A DNA stretch of 64,000 nucleotides, taken from the NCBI RefSeq assembly GCF_000152845.1, contig NZ_CH902584.1:1392933-1456932 (forward strand), read 5' to 3'. The translations under genes were made by a program, and so were the position numbers. Below are positions 36,207 to 45,070 of the stretch, one piece after another. The notes below the pieces were generated by a model, which saw nothing but the letters and a program-made list of their open reading frames with translations, was not told where the DNA came from and did not search any database. Each line of letters begins with the position of its first letter. Within the stretch, counting starts at the first letter, position 1. This DNA is from Roseovarius sp. 217. Lineage in GTDB: Bacteria > Pseudomonadota > Alphaproteobacteria > Rhodobacterales > Rhodobacteraceae.

Positions 36207-36796
36207 GCCGCAGGCGCGTCCGGCCTGACGAGTTGGACCTGTGGCATCAGGTGGCGCGCACGGCGCAGCGCATGCGACCCGAAGAGCCACGATCCGACGA
36301 CAGAGCACCCGAACCCATGATCCGCAATCCGCGGAACGCCCCGGTTCAGGCCCGGCTGGAGGATTTTCAGATCGGTGCCACGTCTGGGCGCCCGAGTCCT
36401 GCTCATGATGTGTTGCCTGCGATCTCAGAGCGGCTGGCCACCGCGCCGGTCAGCATGGACAAGAAGGCGTTTCAGCGGATGAAACGCGGAAAACTGGTTC
36501 CTGAAGGCAAGATCGACCTGCATGGCATGACCATGGACCGAGCGCATCCTGCGCTGACGGGGTTCATTCTGCGGTCGCATGCGGCGGGGTTGCGGCTGGT
36601 TCTGGTGGTCACAGGCAAAGGCAAGGATCGCGATACCGGGGGACCGATCCCGGTACGGCACGGCGTCCTGCGTCATAATGTGCCGCACTGGTTGCGAATG
36701 CCGCCGCTCGCGCCTTTGGTGTTGCAGATCACTGAGGCGCATCTGAAACACGGCGGTGGCGGGGCCTATTATGTGTATCTAAGGCGTCAGAGATAG
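36203..36796 (+). CDS. Smr (MutS2 C-terminal) domain protein
   Basis: 197 residues. A Smr domain occupies the C-terminal half: GKIDLHGMTMDRAHPAL (the DLHGxT motif), LRLVLVVTGKGKDRDTGGPI and a GxGAYYVYLRR end. Smr domains bind or nick nucleic acids; here it is a stand-alone protein, not fused to MutS. It starts at a GTG that overlaps the mltA stop. The 3' end overlaps the convergent MFS gene by 18 bases. Confidence 0.9.
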   Translation: MSRRRVRPDELDLWHQVARTAQRMRPEEPRSDDRAPEPMIRNPRNAPVQARLEDFQIGATSGRPSPAHDVLPAISERLATAPVSMDKKAFQRMKRGKLVPEGKIDLHGMTMDRAHPALTGFILRSHAAGLRLVLVVTGKGKDRDTGGPIPVRHGVLRHNVPHWLRMPPLAPLVLQITEAHLKHGGGGAYYVYLRRQR

Positions 36797-38002
36797 AGAC
36801 GGGCGCGACCGCGACACCCCGATGGCCATCATGACGCTGGTAAAGATGAAATAGCCTGCAATGATCACGAATTGTGCTTCGATTCCAAGGCCCAGGTCTA
36901 TCCCCAGCCCAGTCAGACCCGGCCCGATGGCAGAGCCAAATACCATGAGCGCAGCAGCCATGGCCTTTATGCTGCCAAGGTGGGCGGTGCCATAGAACTC
37001 GGCCCAAAAGGCATTTGGCAGGGTGCTGTTCGCCCCTGTGGTCATTGCGAGAAACACAAACCCCGCGAGCAACAGGCCCGGACCATCCGCCATGGCGAAG
37101 CAGAGAAAGGCCACGACCATCGGTAATTGCATGAAGGGCAGGAGCCGCGCCGTGCCAATGCGGTCAAGCGCCCAGCCCGAGAGGATCATCGCGCCGATGC
37201 CCACGGCCGTATAGATCGGAAACATTGCCACCAACGCCACGTGGCTGACCGCCTTGACCTCTGCAATGTGCACTTGATGAAAGAAGAACGCAGTGTTGAA
37301 GGCTGAGGGACCAAGCAGGGCTGGCACCATGAACCAGAAAAGGTAATGCCTAAGCGACTGGTTGCGGGTCCAATGACGCGCGTCCATGCCGAGCGATTGG
37401 CTGGTCTGAGCCCAGCTCTGCGGCGTGCGTTCCCGCCGCAAGAGAAGGAGCAGAAGCGGGATGCCGATGGCTGCAACGATGCCGGCGGCAACCCAGAGGA
37501 CTCGCCAGTCGTGCACCTGTAGGAGCGAGACGAAGATCAGCGGCAAGAAGGCCTCGCCGAGGGCGAAGCCGAGGGTGGCGACGGAGAGGGCTTTGCCGCG
37601 TGCCGCCACGAACCAGCGGGCCATCGCGACCACGGCGAGGTGGCTCATCATGCCCTGGCCGGTGAAACGCAGGGCGAAGATCACAAATGGCAGGAGCCAC
37701 CAGACCGGGTTGGTGGCCATGAAAAGACAGGCTCCGACCATCAGTGCCAGCACCAAGGGTGCCAGCCGCCGAACCCGGAAGTGATCCGTGAGGCCCCCGG
37801 CCCAGACCATCACCAGCGCCGATGCCGTCGTGCCTAGCATGTAAATTCCGCCCCATTCCCCGTGACTTAGCGCAAAAGTCTCGCGGATTTCGCCGGCGAA
37901 GATCGAGATGAAATAGGTCTGCCCGAAACTGCTGAGAAAGGTCAGGAGAACCCCGGCGGTGAGCCAGGGTGCGTTGTCACGGAGAAAGGCGAGAATCGGC
38001 AT
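36779..38002 (-). CDS. MFS transporter
   Basis: 407 residues and about twelve membrane segments. The loop GGLTDHFRVRRLAPLVLALM is a recognisable MFS loop 2-3 motif, and FYGTAHLGSIKAMAAALMVF is near helix 11. The substrate is unknown. I chose the ATG at 38002 because the reading to 38044 adds a short basic tail in front of the first helix. Confidence 0.86.
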   Translation of the reverse strand: MPILAFLRDNAPWLTAGVLLTFLSSFGQTYFISIFAGEIRETFALSHGEWGGIYMLGTTASALVMVWAGGLTDHFRVRRLAPLVLALMVGACLFMATNPVWWLLPFVIFALRFTGQGMMSHLAVVAMARWFVAARGKALSVATLGFALGEAFLPLIFVSLLQVHDWRVLWVAAGIVAAIGIPLLLLLLRRERTPQSWAQTSQSLGMDARHWTRNQSLRHYLFWFMVPALLGPSAFNTAFFFHQVHIAEVKAVSHVALVAMFPIYTAVGIGAMILSGWALDRIGTARLLPFMQLPMVVAFLCFAMADGPGLLLAGFVFLAMTTGANSTLPNAFWAEFYGTAHLGSIKAMAAALMVFGSAIGPGLTGLGIDLGLGIEAQFVIIAGYFIFTSVMMAIGVSRSRPSLSLTP

Positions 38003-38071
38003 GCCCCTTGTTCGCGTGAAACGGGGGGGGGAGGAAAGACCCAACTGTTTGGCCCTTTGGAAAGGTCGCTT

Positions 38072-38139
38072 TTGAGTATTTTGGGAACAGTGAAGCGTAA
38101 ACTGCGTCTCTATGCCATCATCGTTCCTTAAATACTCAA
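38072..38139. repeat. Separated inverted repeat between hslU and the MFS gene
   Basis: TTGAGTATTT at 38072-38081 and AAATACTCAA at 38130-38139 are exact inverted arms 48 bases apart in the gap between the hslU end and the MFS start. It could be regulatory or a dispersed chromosomal element. It is too far apart to be a terminator. Confidence 0.35.
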
Positions 38140-38164
38140 TCCAATGCTGGAGGTCTGCGCATCA

Positions 38165-39472
38165 TCACAGAACGTAGCGCGAGAGATCGGCAGATTTCAT
38201 CAACTCGCCAAGATTGGTGTCAACGAAAGCCGCGTCCACCACCACGCTCTCGCCTGCGCGGTCGGGGGCGGTGAAGGAGAGTTCTTCGAAGACGCGTTCC
38301 ATAACGGTGTAGAGGCGGCGGGCGCCGATGTTCTCGACCGATTGATTGACCTCTGCCGCGATATGGGCGAGGGCGGCGATGCCGTCTTCGGTGAAGGTGA
38401 CCGTCACCTCTTCGGTGCCCATGAGGGCGGTGTATTGCAGGGTGAGCGCATTGTCGGTCTCGGTCAGGATGCGGACGAAATCGGCCTCGGTCAGGGCGCG
38501 CAGCTCGACCCGGATGGGCAGGCGGCCTTGCAGTTCGGGCAAGAGGTCTGACGGTTTGGCGATGTGGAAGGCGCCGCTCGCGATGAAGAGGATATGGTCG
38601 GTCTTGACTGCGCCATACTTGGTCGAAACGGTGGTGCCCTCGATCAGCGGCAGGAGGTCGCGCTGCACGCCTTCGCGGCTGACATCGGCGCCGCGGGCGT
38701 CGGAGCGGGCGCAGACCTTGTCGATCTCATCAAGAAAGACGATGCCGTTCTGTTCGACCGCCTCAAGGGCGGTGCGATTGACCGCCTCGTCGTCCAAGAG
38801 TTTGTCGGCCTCTTCTCCGATCAGCAGTGCATAGCTGTCGGCGACACTCACGCGCTTGGTGGTGGTGCGCCCGCCGAACGCCTTGCCAAAGATATCGCCC
38901 AGATTCATCATGCCCATCTGGCTGCCGGGCTGACCGGGAATATCCATCATGCCCAAGGGGTTGGAGGTGTCGGCGACCTCGACGTCGATCATTGTGTCGT
39001 CCAGCAGGCCATCGCGCAGTTTCTTGCGGAACATCTCGCGGGTGCCCTCACGCGCATCCTCACCGGCGATGGCAGTGATCACACGTTCCTCGGCGGCATG
39101 CTCGGCGCGGGTCTTGACGTCTTCGCGCATCCAGTCGCGGGTCTGGGCGATGGCGCTGTCAACGAGATCGCGGATGATCTGCTCGACGTCGCGACCGACA
39201 TAGCCGACTTCGGTGAATTTGGTCGCCTCGACCTTGATGAAGGGGGCGCGGGCGAGTTTGGCCAAGCGGCGGGAGATTTCAGTTTTGCCGACGCCGGTGG
39301 GGCCGATCATCAGGATGTTCTTGGGATACACCTCATCGCGCAAATCATCCGAAAGCTGCTTGCGCCGCCAGCGGTTGCGCAAGGCCACGGCGACAGCGCG
39401 CTTGGCGTCGTTCTGGCCGATGATGTAGCGGTCCAGCTCCGAGACAATCTCTCGCGGGGTCAGGTCGGTCAT
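38165..39472 (-). CDS. hslU: HslUV protease ATPase subunit HslU
   Basis: 435 residues. AAA+ unfoldase with [20 protein letters not shown] (Walker A), [20 protein letters not shown] (Walker B) and [20 protein letters not shown] (sensor region); the C-terminus LSRYVL is the HslV-docking tail. It overlaps hslV by four bases (ATGA). It unfolds substrates for the HslV chamber. Confidence 0.97.
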   Translation of the reverse strand: MTDLTPREIVSELDRYIIGQNDAKRAVAVALRNRWRRKQLSDDLRDEVYPKNILMIGPTGVGKTEISRRLAKLARAPFIKVEATKFTEVGYVGRDVEQIIRDLVDSAIAQTRDWMREDVKTRAEHAAEERVITAIAGEDAREGTREMFRKKLRDGLLDDTMIDVEVADTSNPLGMMDIPGQPGSQMGMMNLGDIFGKAFGGRTTTKRVSVADSYALLIGEEADKLLDDEAVNRTALEAVEQNGIVFLDEIDKVCARSDARGADVSREGVQRDLLPLIEGTTVSTKYGAVKTDHILFIASGAFHIAKPSDLLPELQGRLPIRVELRALTEADFVRILTETDNALTLQYTALMGTEEVTVTFTEDGIAALAHIAAEVNQSVENIGARRLYTVMERVFEELSFTAPDRAGESVVVDAAFVDTNLGELMKSADLSRYVL

Positions 39473-40023
39473 TTGGAAATCCTTTCCACCGTCAGGTTGC
39501 CATTGGTGTAGACGCAGATGTCGGCGGCGATGGCCATGGCGCGGCGGGCGATCTCCTCGGCGGTGAGGCTTGGGTTCTCGGCCAGGCCGCGTGCGGCGGC
39601 GAGGGCGAAATTGCCGCCCGAGCCGATGGCGGCCACGTCATGCTCGGGCTCCAGCACGTCGCCGGCTCCGGTGATGACATAGAGCTGATCGCCATCGGTG
39701 ACGATCAGCATCGCCTCCAGCTTTTGCAGGTATTTGTCGGTGCGCCAGTCCTTGGCCAATTCCACGCAAGCGCGTTGCAACTGTCCCGGTGTCGCCTCGA
39801 GCTTGGTTTCCAGCCGTTCGAGCAGGGTAAAGGCATCCGCCGTGGATCCGGCAAAGCCTGCGACCACAGGATGACCACCGGGCGAGAGGCGGCGCACCTT
39901 GCGGGCCGTGCCCTTGATCACCGTCTGGCCAAGGCTGACCTGCCCGTCACCGGCGACGACAACCTCGCCGCCGCGCCGCACGCCGATGATGGTGGTGCCA
40001 TGCCAACCGGGAAAATCGCTCAT
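39469..40023 (-). CDS. hslV: HslUV protease proteolytic subunit HslV
   Basis: 184 residues. It is a proteasome-like threonine protease. The N-terminal Thr nucleophile should be exposed after processing at [10 protein letters not shown]; downstream are the [19 protein letters not shown] and [17 protein letters not shown] blocks. It forms a dodecamer with HslU. An RpoH-like element lies just upstream, consistent with heat-shock control. Confidence 0.96.
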   Translation of the reverse strand: MSDFPGWHGTTIIGVRRGGEVVVAGDGQVSLGQTVIKGTARKVRRLSPGGHPVVAGFAGSTADAFTLLERLETKLEATPGQLQRACVELAKDWRTDKYLQKLEAMLIVTDGDQLYVITGAGDVLEPEHDVAAIGSGGNFALAAARGLAENPSLTAEEIARRAMAIAADICVYTNGNLTVERISK

Positions 40024-40053
40024 GTCTCAGGGCCTCCGTTTTCGTTCTGCCCT

Positions 40054-40082
40054 ATATGGAAGGCGGCGGCACAGGGTGCAAG
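40054..40082 (-). promoter_or_regulatory. RpoH-like promoter candidate of hslVU
   Basis: On the minus strand CTTG (40082-40079) is followed 19 bases later by CCATAT (40059-40054), about 30 bases before the hslV ATG. It is an imperfect match to the alphaproteobacterial consensus. The dnaK promoter in this window is the better reference. Confidence 0.35.
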
Positions 40083-40088
40083 GGTGGG

Positions 40089-41237
40089 TTAACCCAAGAG
40101 GTCGCGGGCGACCTGATGAAAAATCCGCGCGCCGATGGGGATGAGGTCATCGGGGAAATCGTAATCAGGGTTGTGCAGCGCTGCGTGAGTGGTGCCCGCC
40201 CCAAGAAAGAGCATCGCGGCCTTGGCGTGATGACCGAAGCGGCCAAAATCCTCGGACGCGCGCATTGGCAGGCCGCGTGCGTCATGCGGCACCTCCAACG
40301 CATCCAGCGCATTGCACAAGATCAAGGTCGCATCCGGGTCATTTTCGCAATGCGTGAAGATGTCGTGATAGCTGATTTCGACGGTGAGGCCATGCGCGGC
40401 TGCGGACTCGGTCACCAGCGTTTCGGCCTGCTCGCATAGCGCCTGCATTTGCGCGTCGATCAGGGTGCGCAGGGTGACGTAGAGCGTCGCCTCGCCCGGC
40501 GCGATGCCAAAGGCGGGGGCGCCCATTTGGGCATGTGTCACCGTGACCAGCGTGAAATTGCTGTCTTGGGGCGTGCCGTGGCTGAGGGCGGTCAGCGCAG
40601 GCATGAGATGGGCCAGCGTTTGCATCGGTGAGCGGCCATTCTCGGGCTCTGACGCATGGGCAGATTTGCCGGTGAGAGTGACGGCCATGCCACGCGAGGC
40701 GCAGTTGACCGGGCCGGGGATCAGGCCGACGTGACCCAACGGCAGGCCCGGCATATTGTGCAGGGACAAGGCATAATCTGGTGAAATAGTCTCGAATATT
40801 GGGTCGCTCAGCACTGCCTCTGCCCCCGCACCGGTTTCCTCTGCGGGTTGAAAGAGCAGGACCACACGCCCGCGCGCAGGGCGTTCGCGCGACAACAGCC
40901 GGGCGAGCGCCAGCAGCACTGCCATATGCCCGTCATGACCGCAGAGATGCCCCGTGCCCGGCACGGTCGAGCGGTGCGGCAGATCGCCCTGCTCGGTGAT
41001 CGGCAGCGCGTCAAGTTCACAGCGAAAGAGGAGAGTCGGGCCCTGGTCACGCCCCTCATAGACCGCCGCTACGCCATGGCCGCCAAGCCCGGTCAGGAGC
41101 CTATCGGGCGTGTGAGCGCCAAGCACGTCGGTGATGCGCAGTGCGGTCCCCTGCTCTTGCCCCGACACCTCAGGGTGTTGGTGCAACACGCGGCGCAGGG
41201 AGGTTAGCTCTGTGATGTCGGCATTGGTCAGGGTCAT
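40089..41237 (-). CDS. M20 family amidohydrolase (aminoacylase/hippurate hydrolase type)
   Basis: 382 residues. Metal ligands are visible as GHLCGHDGHMAVLLALAR and the catalytic Glu pair in FQPAEETGAGAEAVL; RASEDFGRFGHHAKAAMLFL supplies the distal ligands. Such enzymes remove acyl groups from amino acids or related amides. The exact substrate is unknown. It lies between hslV and trxA on the same strand. Confidence 0.88.
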   Translation of the reverse strand: MTLTNADITELTSLRRVLHQHPEVSGQEQGTALRITDVLGAHTPDRLLTGLGGHGVAAVYEGRDQGPTLLFRCELDALPITEQGDLPHRSTVPGTGHLCGHDGHMAVLLALARLLSRERPARGRVVLLFQPAEETGAGAEAVLSDPIFETISPDYALSLHNMPGLPLGHVGLIPGPVNCASRGMAVTLTGKSAHASEPENGRSPMQTLAHLMPALTALSHGTPQDSNFTLVTVTHAQMGAPAFGIAPGEATLYVTLRTLIDAQMQALCEQAETLVTESAAAHGLTVEISYHDIFTHCENDPDATLILCNALDALEVPHDARGLPMRASEDFGRFGHHAKAAMLFLGAGTTHAALHNPDYDFPDDLIPIGARIFHQVARDLLG

Positions 41238-41266
41238 GGGGCGATCATGCAGGTTTTCTGGACAAA

Positions 41267-41293
41267 GAAAAAGGGCCGCGACAGGCGCGACCC
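41267..41293 (-). terminator. Rho-independent terminator of trxA
   Basis: Minus-strand GGGTCGCG-CCTGT-CGCGGCCC (one G-U pair) followed by TTTTTC, starting about 25 bases past the trxA stop. It ends the thioredoxin transcript before the M20 gene. Confidence 0.82.
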
Positions 41294-41318
41294 CCTTCCA
41301 CGAGGTATTTCGGCGGTC

Positions 41319-41639
41319 TCAGATGCTGTCTTCGATCCAGCTCTGAAGTGCAGCCTTGGGGGCAGCGCCAGCGCGGTTCGAGACAACCTGCCCATCCTTG
41401 AAGATGAAGAGCGCCGGGATGCCGCGCACGCCCATGGCGACGGCGGAATTCGGATTGCTGTCGACATCAACTTTGACGATCTTGATCTTGCCGGACATCT
41501 CGGTCGACAGCTCTTCGAGCACGGGGCCGATCTGTTTGCACGGGCCGCACCATTCGGCCCAGAAATCCACCACGACGGGGATGTTGGAATTCTTGACTTC
41601 GGCGTCGAATGTGGCATCGGTGACGGCAACGGTGGCCAT
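41319..41639 (-). CDS. trxA: Thioredoxin 1
   Basis: 106 residues with the redox motif in [20 protein letters not shown] and the cis-Pro loop [14 protein letters not shown]. It is the cytoplasmic disulfide reductant for ribonucleotide reductase, peroxiredoxins and others. The start at 41639 is preceded by AGGAGAAAAG. It follows addA on the same strand after 59 bases and is closed by a strong terminator. Confidence 0.97.
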   Translation of the reverse strand: MATVAVTDATFDAEVKNSNIPVVVDFWAEWCGPCKQIGPVLEELSTEMSGKIKIVKVDVDSNPNSAVAMGVRGIPALFIFKDGQVVSNRAGAAPKAALQSWIEDSI

Positions 41640-41698
41640 GTCTTTTCTCCTAGCGATCAGGGTTTCGAGCCTGAACCTATGTAGCCGGACCGGGCGCG

Positions 41699-44600
41699 TC
41701 AAGCGATGGTAGTGGATTCAAGTGTCGCAGTCACAAGATCGTGGGGGAGGTCCATGAGCGTGGCGGTGCGGGTCCAGAGGATCGCGGTGTCGATGCGGCG
41801 ATCAGGGTAGAGTTGGGACAGCGCATGGGCATAGGCCCCCATCTGGCGCAAGAGGGCATCGGGACAGTCGCGCGCCGTGTCGGGCACCAGCGCGTTGGTC
41901 TTGAAATCCACGGCCAGAATGCGGGTTTCGTCAATAATCAGACGGTCGATGATGCCGTGAATGCGCCGCCCATGCAGGGCCGCGAGATGGGCGGTGACCG
42001 CCACCTCGGTCAGCGCATCGGGGGTGAAGAGCGAGCTCAGGCTGGGCCGGGTCAGTACCTTATCCGCCTCAGCCAGCAGGAGGGCGAGTTCGTCGCCTGT
42101 CGCGGCATCGCTGCCGTTGGAGAGAAGCCGCGCGGCGGTGCCGGGCCAGTCGGCGGCGGGCACGGTGGGCAGGAATTCAAGCAGGCGGTGAATCTGGCGA
42201 CCGCGCCGCTTGGCGGCCTCTTCATCCAGCCCACGCTCACCGGGCAGCGCCTTGGCACCGCCCAAGTCCGAAGGGCTTAGCGTTTTGAGGCGCGCAGGGA
42301 GCGGCGCGGGGCGCTGAAAGAGCGGATCGAGGGTGACTGTCCGAGAGAGCGCAGGCGGCGCGGACACAGTCTCTGTTTCAGCCCAAATGCCGTGATCGAG
42401 GCGGAAACCGGGGCCTTGAACGAAGCTGTGTGGCACGGCACCTGCCGCCTGCATCCCGCGCTGCACCTTGTCATACCAGGTGTCACCCTGCTTGCCCAAA
42501 TCGCCATGGGCGGCGACGATCAGCCAAGTCTCGGCCCGGGTCATGGCGACATAGAGCAGGCGGTCACGTTCCGCGAGCAGCGCTCGGCGCTCGGCCTCGA
42601 TCGCCTTGGCCAAGGTGGGGGGCATGTCATCGGCGCGCCCGGTCCAGAGCGCATGGCCGCTTTGCGTCACGATCTGTGGTGCGTTCGGCATGCGCCATGT
42701 GCCGCATTCAGGCAGGATCACCACGGGCGCCTCCAGCCCCTTGGCGCCATGCACGGTCATCACGCGGATGCGGTTGCCGGCGCTGTCGAGTTGGCGCTTG
42801 ATCTCAAGATCGTCGGTTTCCATCCAGACGAGAAAGCCAGTGAGGCTATCGACCGCGCGGCTCTCATAGGCCATGGCCTGTGCCAGAAGGGCGTCGATGC
42901 CATCCTCGGCCTCGGTCCCCAGACGGGCGAGCAGGCGGCGGCGGCCATCGTGGCGGGTCAGGACACGCTCGATCAGGTCATAGGGGCGCAGGAAATCGGC
43001 ATGGTTCCTGAGATCATGGAGAACGGCCATGACTTCGGGACGCTCGGCCTCGTGGGCGCGCAATTCCTCCCACAGATAGGGACGATTGCGGCCCTGAGCG
43101 AGGTCGTAAAGCTGTGCCTCGGACCAGCCGAAGAGCGGCGAGCGCAGGGCGATGGCGAGGGCCAGACTATCCTCGGGCGTGGCGAGGAAGGACAAGAGCG
43201 CCTCAAGGTCGCGCACGGCAAGCTCCGCCCCGACCTTGAGCCGGTCAGCCCCGGCGATGGGCAGACCCTGCGCCTTGCATTCGCGGATGATTTCGTGAAA
43301 GAGCGCCGAACGGCGACGCACAAGGATGAGGAAGTCGCCCGGTTGCACGGCCCGAAACCCGCTGGGCGATTTGGAATCGGGGATGGCCTGCCGCGCGGCG
43401 ATCATGTCGCGCATGGCCGCCGCCACCTGCCGCGCCAGAAGGATCGCGGGATCGTTGGTGGCGCGGATGTCAACGGGCATGTGCCAGGCGGGCGGTTCCT
43501 CCTCTTCCGGTTTCTCGACCACAGGCCAGAGATCGACACGGCCGGGGAGGGTATCAAAGAAGGCTTTGTGACCCTGTTCCGGCGTAAAGCCGCTCTCGCT
43601 GCTCTGATCAAAGCAGCAATCGACAGTGGTCAGGATCGCCCGCGACGAGCGGAAGGAATAGGCCAGAACGCGCGATTGCAGGGGGCTGTTGGTGGCGCTC
43701 AGACGCAGGCCAAACTCCCGCTGCATGCGGTCGAATTCGCGCGGATCGGCACCTTGGAAGGAATAAATCGACTGTTTTTTATCCCCCACGATAAAGATCG
43801 TGCGGGCCACATCGGCACGCGCGCCCTCACCAGAGGTGAATTCCTGCGCCAAGCGTTCGATCACCTGCCATTGCACGGGGCTGGTATCCTGCGCCTCGTC
43901 CACCAGAATATGGTCGATACCGCCATCAAGACGATAGAGCACCCAAGCCGCAACCGCCGGAGCGGTCAAAAGATCGCGGGCGCGCAGAATCAGATCATCG
44001 AAATCAAGCAGGCCACGCAGTTGCTTGGCTCGTTCATAGGCAGGCAGGAAAGCACGGGCGAAATCGTGCAAAGCGCGGGTTTTCTGCATGGCAAGGAGGG
44101 CCAGACGCGCAGGGCGCGTATCCTCGACGCGCAGCATCCATTGCTCGATCTGCGGCATGACAGGGGCGAGGGTGACTTGGGTCGCCTTGGTTGGAAACGA
44201 GCCTAATTTGGCGGAAAACGGCGATTTCGAGGATTTTCCGGTGAGAAAGACATCCTCCAAGAACGGCAGTGCGCGCAGGTCGAGTGCAGAAATTTGCACC
44301 AGTTTCGCGGCAGCTTTGACATCATTAGTCGATCCCGCCTGAAGCGCGGGCAAAAGTTGATCCAAGAGCGATTGTTCATTGCCCAGAAACACCCGGTCGC
44401 GGATCATCTCGGGGCTGAGACCCTCGGGCTGATCAAAGAGGGTAGCAAGCTCTGCATCGCTGATAGCTTGGGCAAAGCCGGTGCGATGGCGGACAATATC
44501 GGCGGTCAGTTTTTCGAGAGTTTCGCCGGAATAGTGTCTGGCAAGGGCGTAGAATGTGGCGGCATGCGGCCCGGCGGCTAGGTCCTCGACAATCTCGGCG

Positions 44601-45070
44601 CGCAGGAGGGTGGCGGTGCGATCCTCCATCTCGGTGAATTGCGGTGTGACACCCGCCTCGAGCGGAAAGCGGCGCAGGAGGGAGGCGCAGAAGGAGTGGA
44701 TCGTCTGGATTTTCAGCCCGCCCGGTGTCTCGATCGCACGGGCAAAGAGGCGGCGGGCGTCGCGCAGGGTCTGATCGGTGATAGCCCCCTCATGACCCAA
44801 GAGGTCAAGCTCCTGCATGAGCGCGTCATCGGCCAGCATCGCCCACGCCCCAAGGCGGCGAAAGAGACGGTTTTGCATCTCGGAGGCGGCGGCCTTGGTG
44901 TAGGTTAGGCAGAGGATATGCTGGGGATTGACCCCATCGAGCAAAAGCCGCGCCACGCGGTCGGTCAGTACCCGCGTCTTGCCCGACCCGGCATTGGCCG
45001 AAAGCCATGTCGAGAGGTCGGGGCGCGCGGCCTCGACCTGCGCCTGGGTGGCTGCGTCGCGCGCGGTCAT
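41699..45070 (-). CDS. addA: Double-strand break repair helicase-nuclease AddA
   Basis: 1123 residues. It is a UvrD-type SF1 helicase with Walker [51 protein letters not shown] and [20 protein letters not shown]. The C-terminal RecB-type nuclease is seen in [21 protein letters not shown] (D...DxK). With AddB it resects double-strand breaks and loads RecA. The ATG at 45070 overlaps the addB stop by four bases. Confidence 0.96.
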   Translation of the reverse strand: MTARDAATQAQVEAARPDLSTWLSANAGSGKTRVLTDRVARLLLDGVNPQHILCLTYTKAAASEMQNRLFRRLGAWAMLADDALMQELDLLGHEGAITDQTLRDARRLFARAIETPGGLKIQTIHSFCASLLRRFPLEAGVTPQFTEMEDRTATLLRAEIVEDLAAGPHAATFYALARHYSGETLEKLTADIVRHRTGFAQAISDAELATLFDQPEGLSPEMIRDRVFLGNEQSLLDQLLPALQAGSTNDVKAAAKLVQISALDLRALPFLEDVFLTGKSSKSPFSAKLGSFPTKATQVTLAPVMPQIEQWMLRVEDTRPARLALLAMQKTRALHDFARAFLPAYERAKQLRGLLDFDDLILRARDLLTAPAVAAWVLYRLDGGIDHILVDEAQDTSPVQWQVIERLAQEFTSGEGARADVARTIFIVGDKKQSIYSFQGADPREFDRMQREFGLRLSATNSPLQSRVLAYSFRSSRAILTTVDCCFDQSSESGFTPEQGHKAFFDTLPGRVDLWPVVEKPEEEEPPAWHMPVDIRATNDPAILLARQVAAAMRDMIAARQAIPDSKSPSGFRAVQPGDFLILVRRRSALFHEIIRECKAQGLPIAGADRLKVGAELAVRDLEALLSFLATPEDSLALAIALRSPLFGWSEAQLYDLAQGRNRPYLWEELRAHEAERPEVMAVLHDLRNHADFLRPYDLIERVLTRHDGRRRLLARLGTEAEDGIDALLAQAMAYESRAVDSLTGFLVWMETDDLEIKRQLDSAGNRIRVMTVHGAKGLEAPVVILPECGTWRMPNAPQIVTQSGHALWTGRADDMPPTLAKAIEAERRALLAERDRLLYVAMTRAETWLIVAAHGDLGKQGDTWYDKVQRGMQAAGAVPHSFVQGPGFRLDHGIWAETETVSAPPALSRTVTLDPLFQRPAPLPARLKTLSPSDLGGAKALPGERGLDEEAAKRRGRQIHRLLEFLPTVPAADWPGTAARLLSNGSDAATGDELALLLAEADKVLTRPSLSSLFTPDALTEVAVTAHLAALHGRRIHGIIDRLIIDETRILAVDFKTNALVPDTARDCPDALLRQMGAYAHALSQLYPDRRIDTAILWTRTATLMDLPHDLVTATLESTTIA

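Noticed and set aside
42392..44206. A 604-codon plus-strand frame inside addA, with similar long frames inside dnaK (8481-9983), opgH (59836-61677), parE (31136-32332) and addB (45547-47097)
   Set aside because: All lie opposite well-conserved genes and lack own ribosome sites, domains or flanking spacing.
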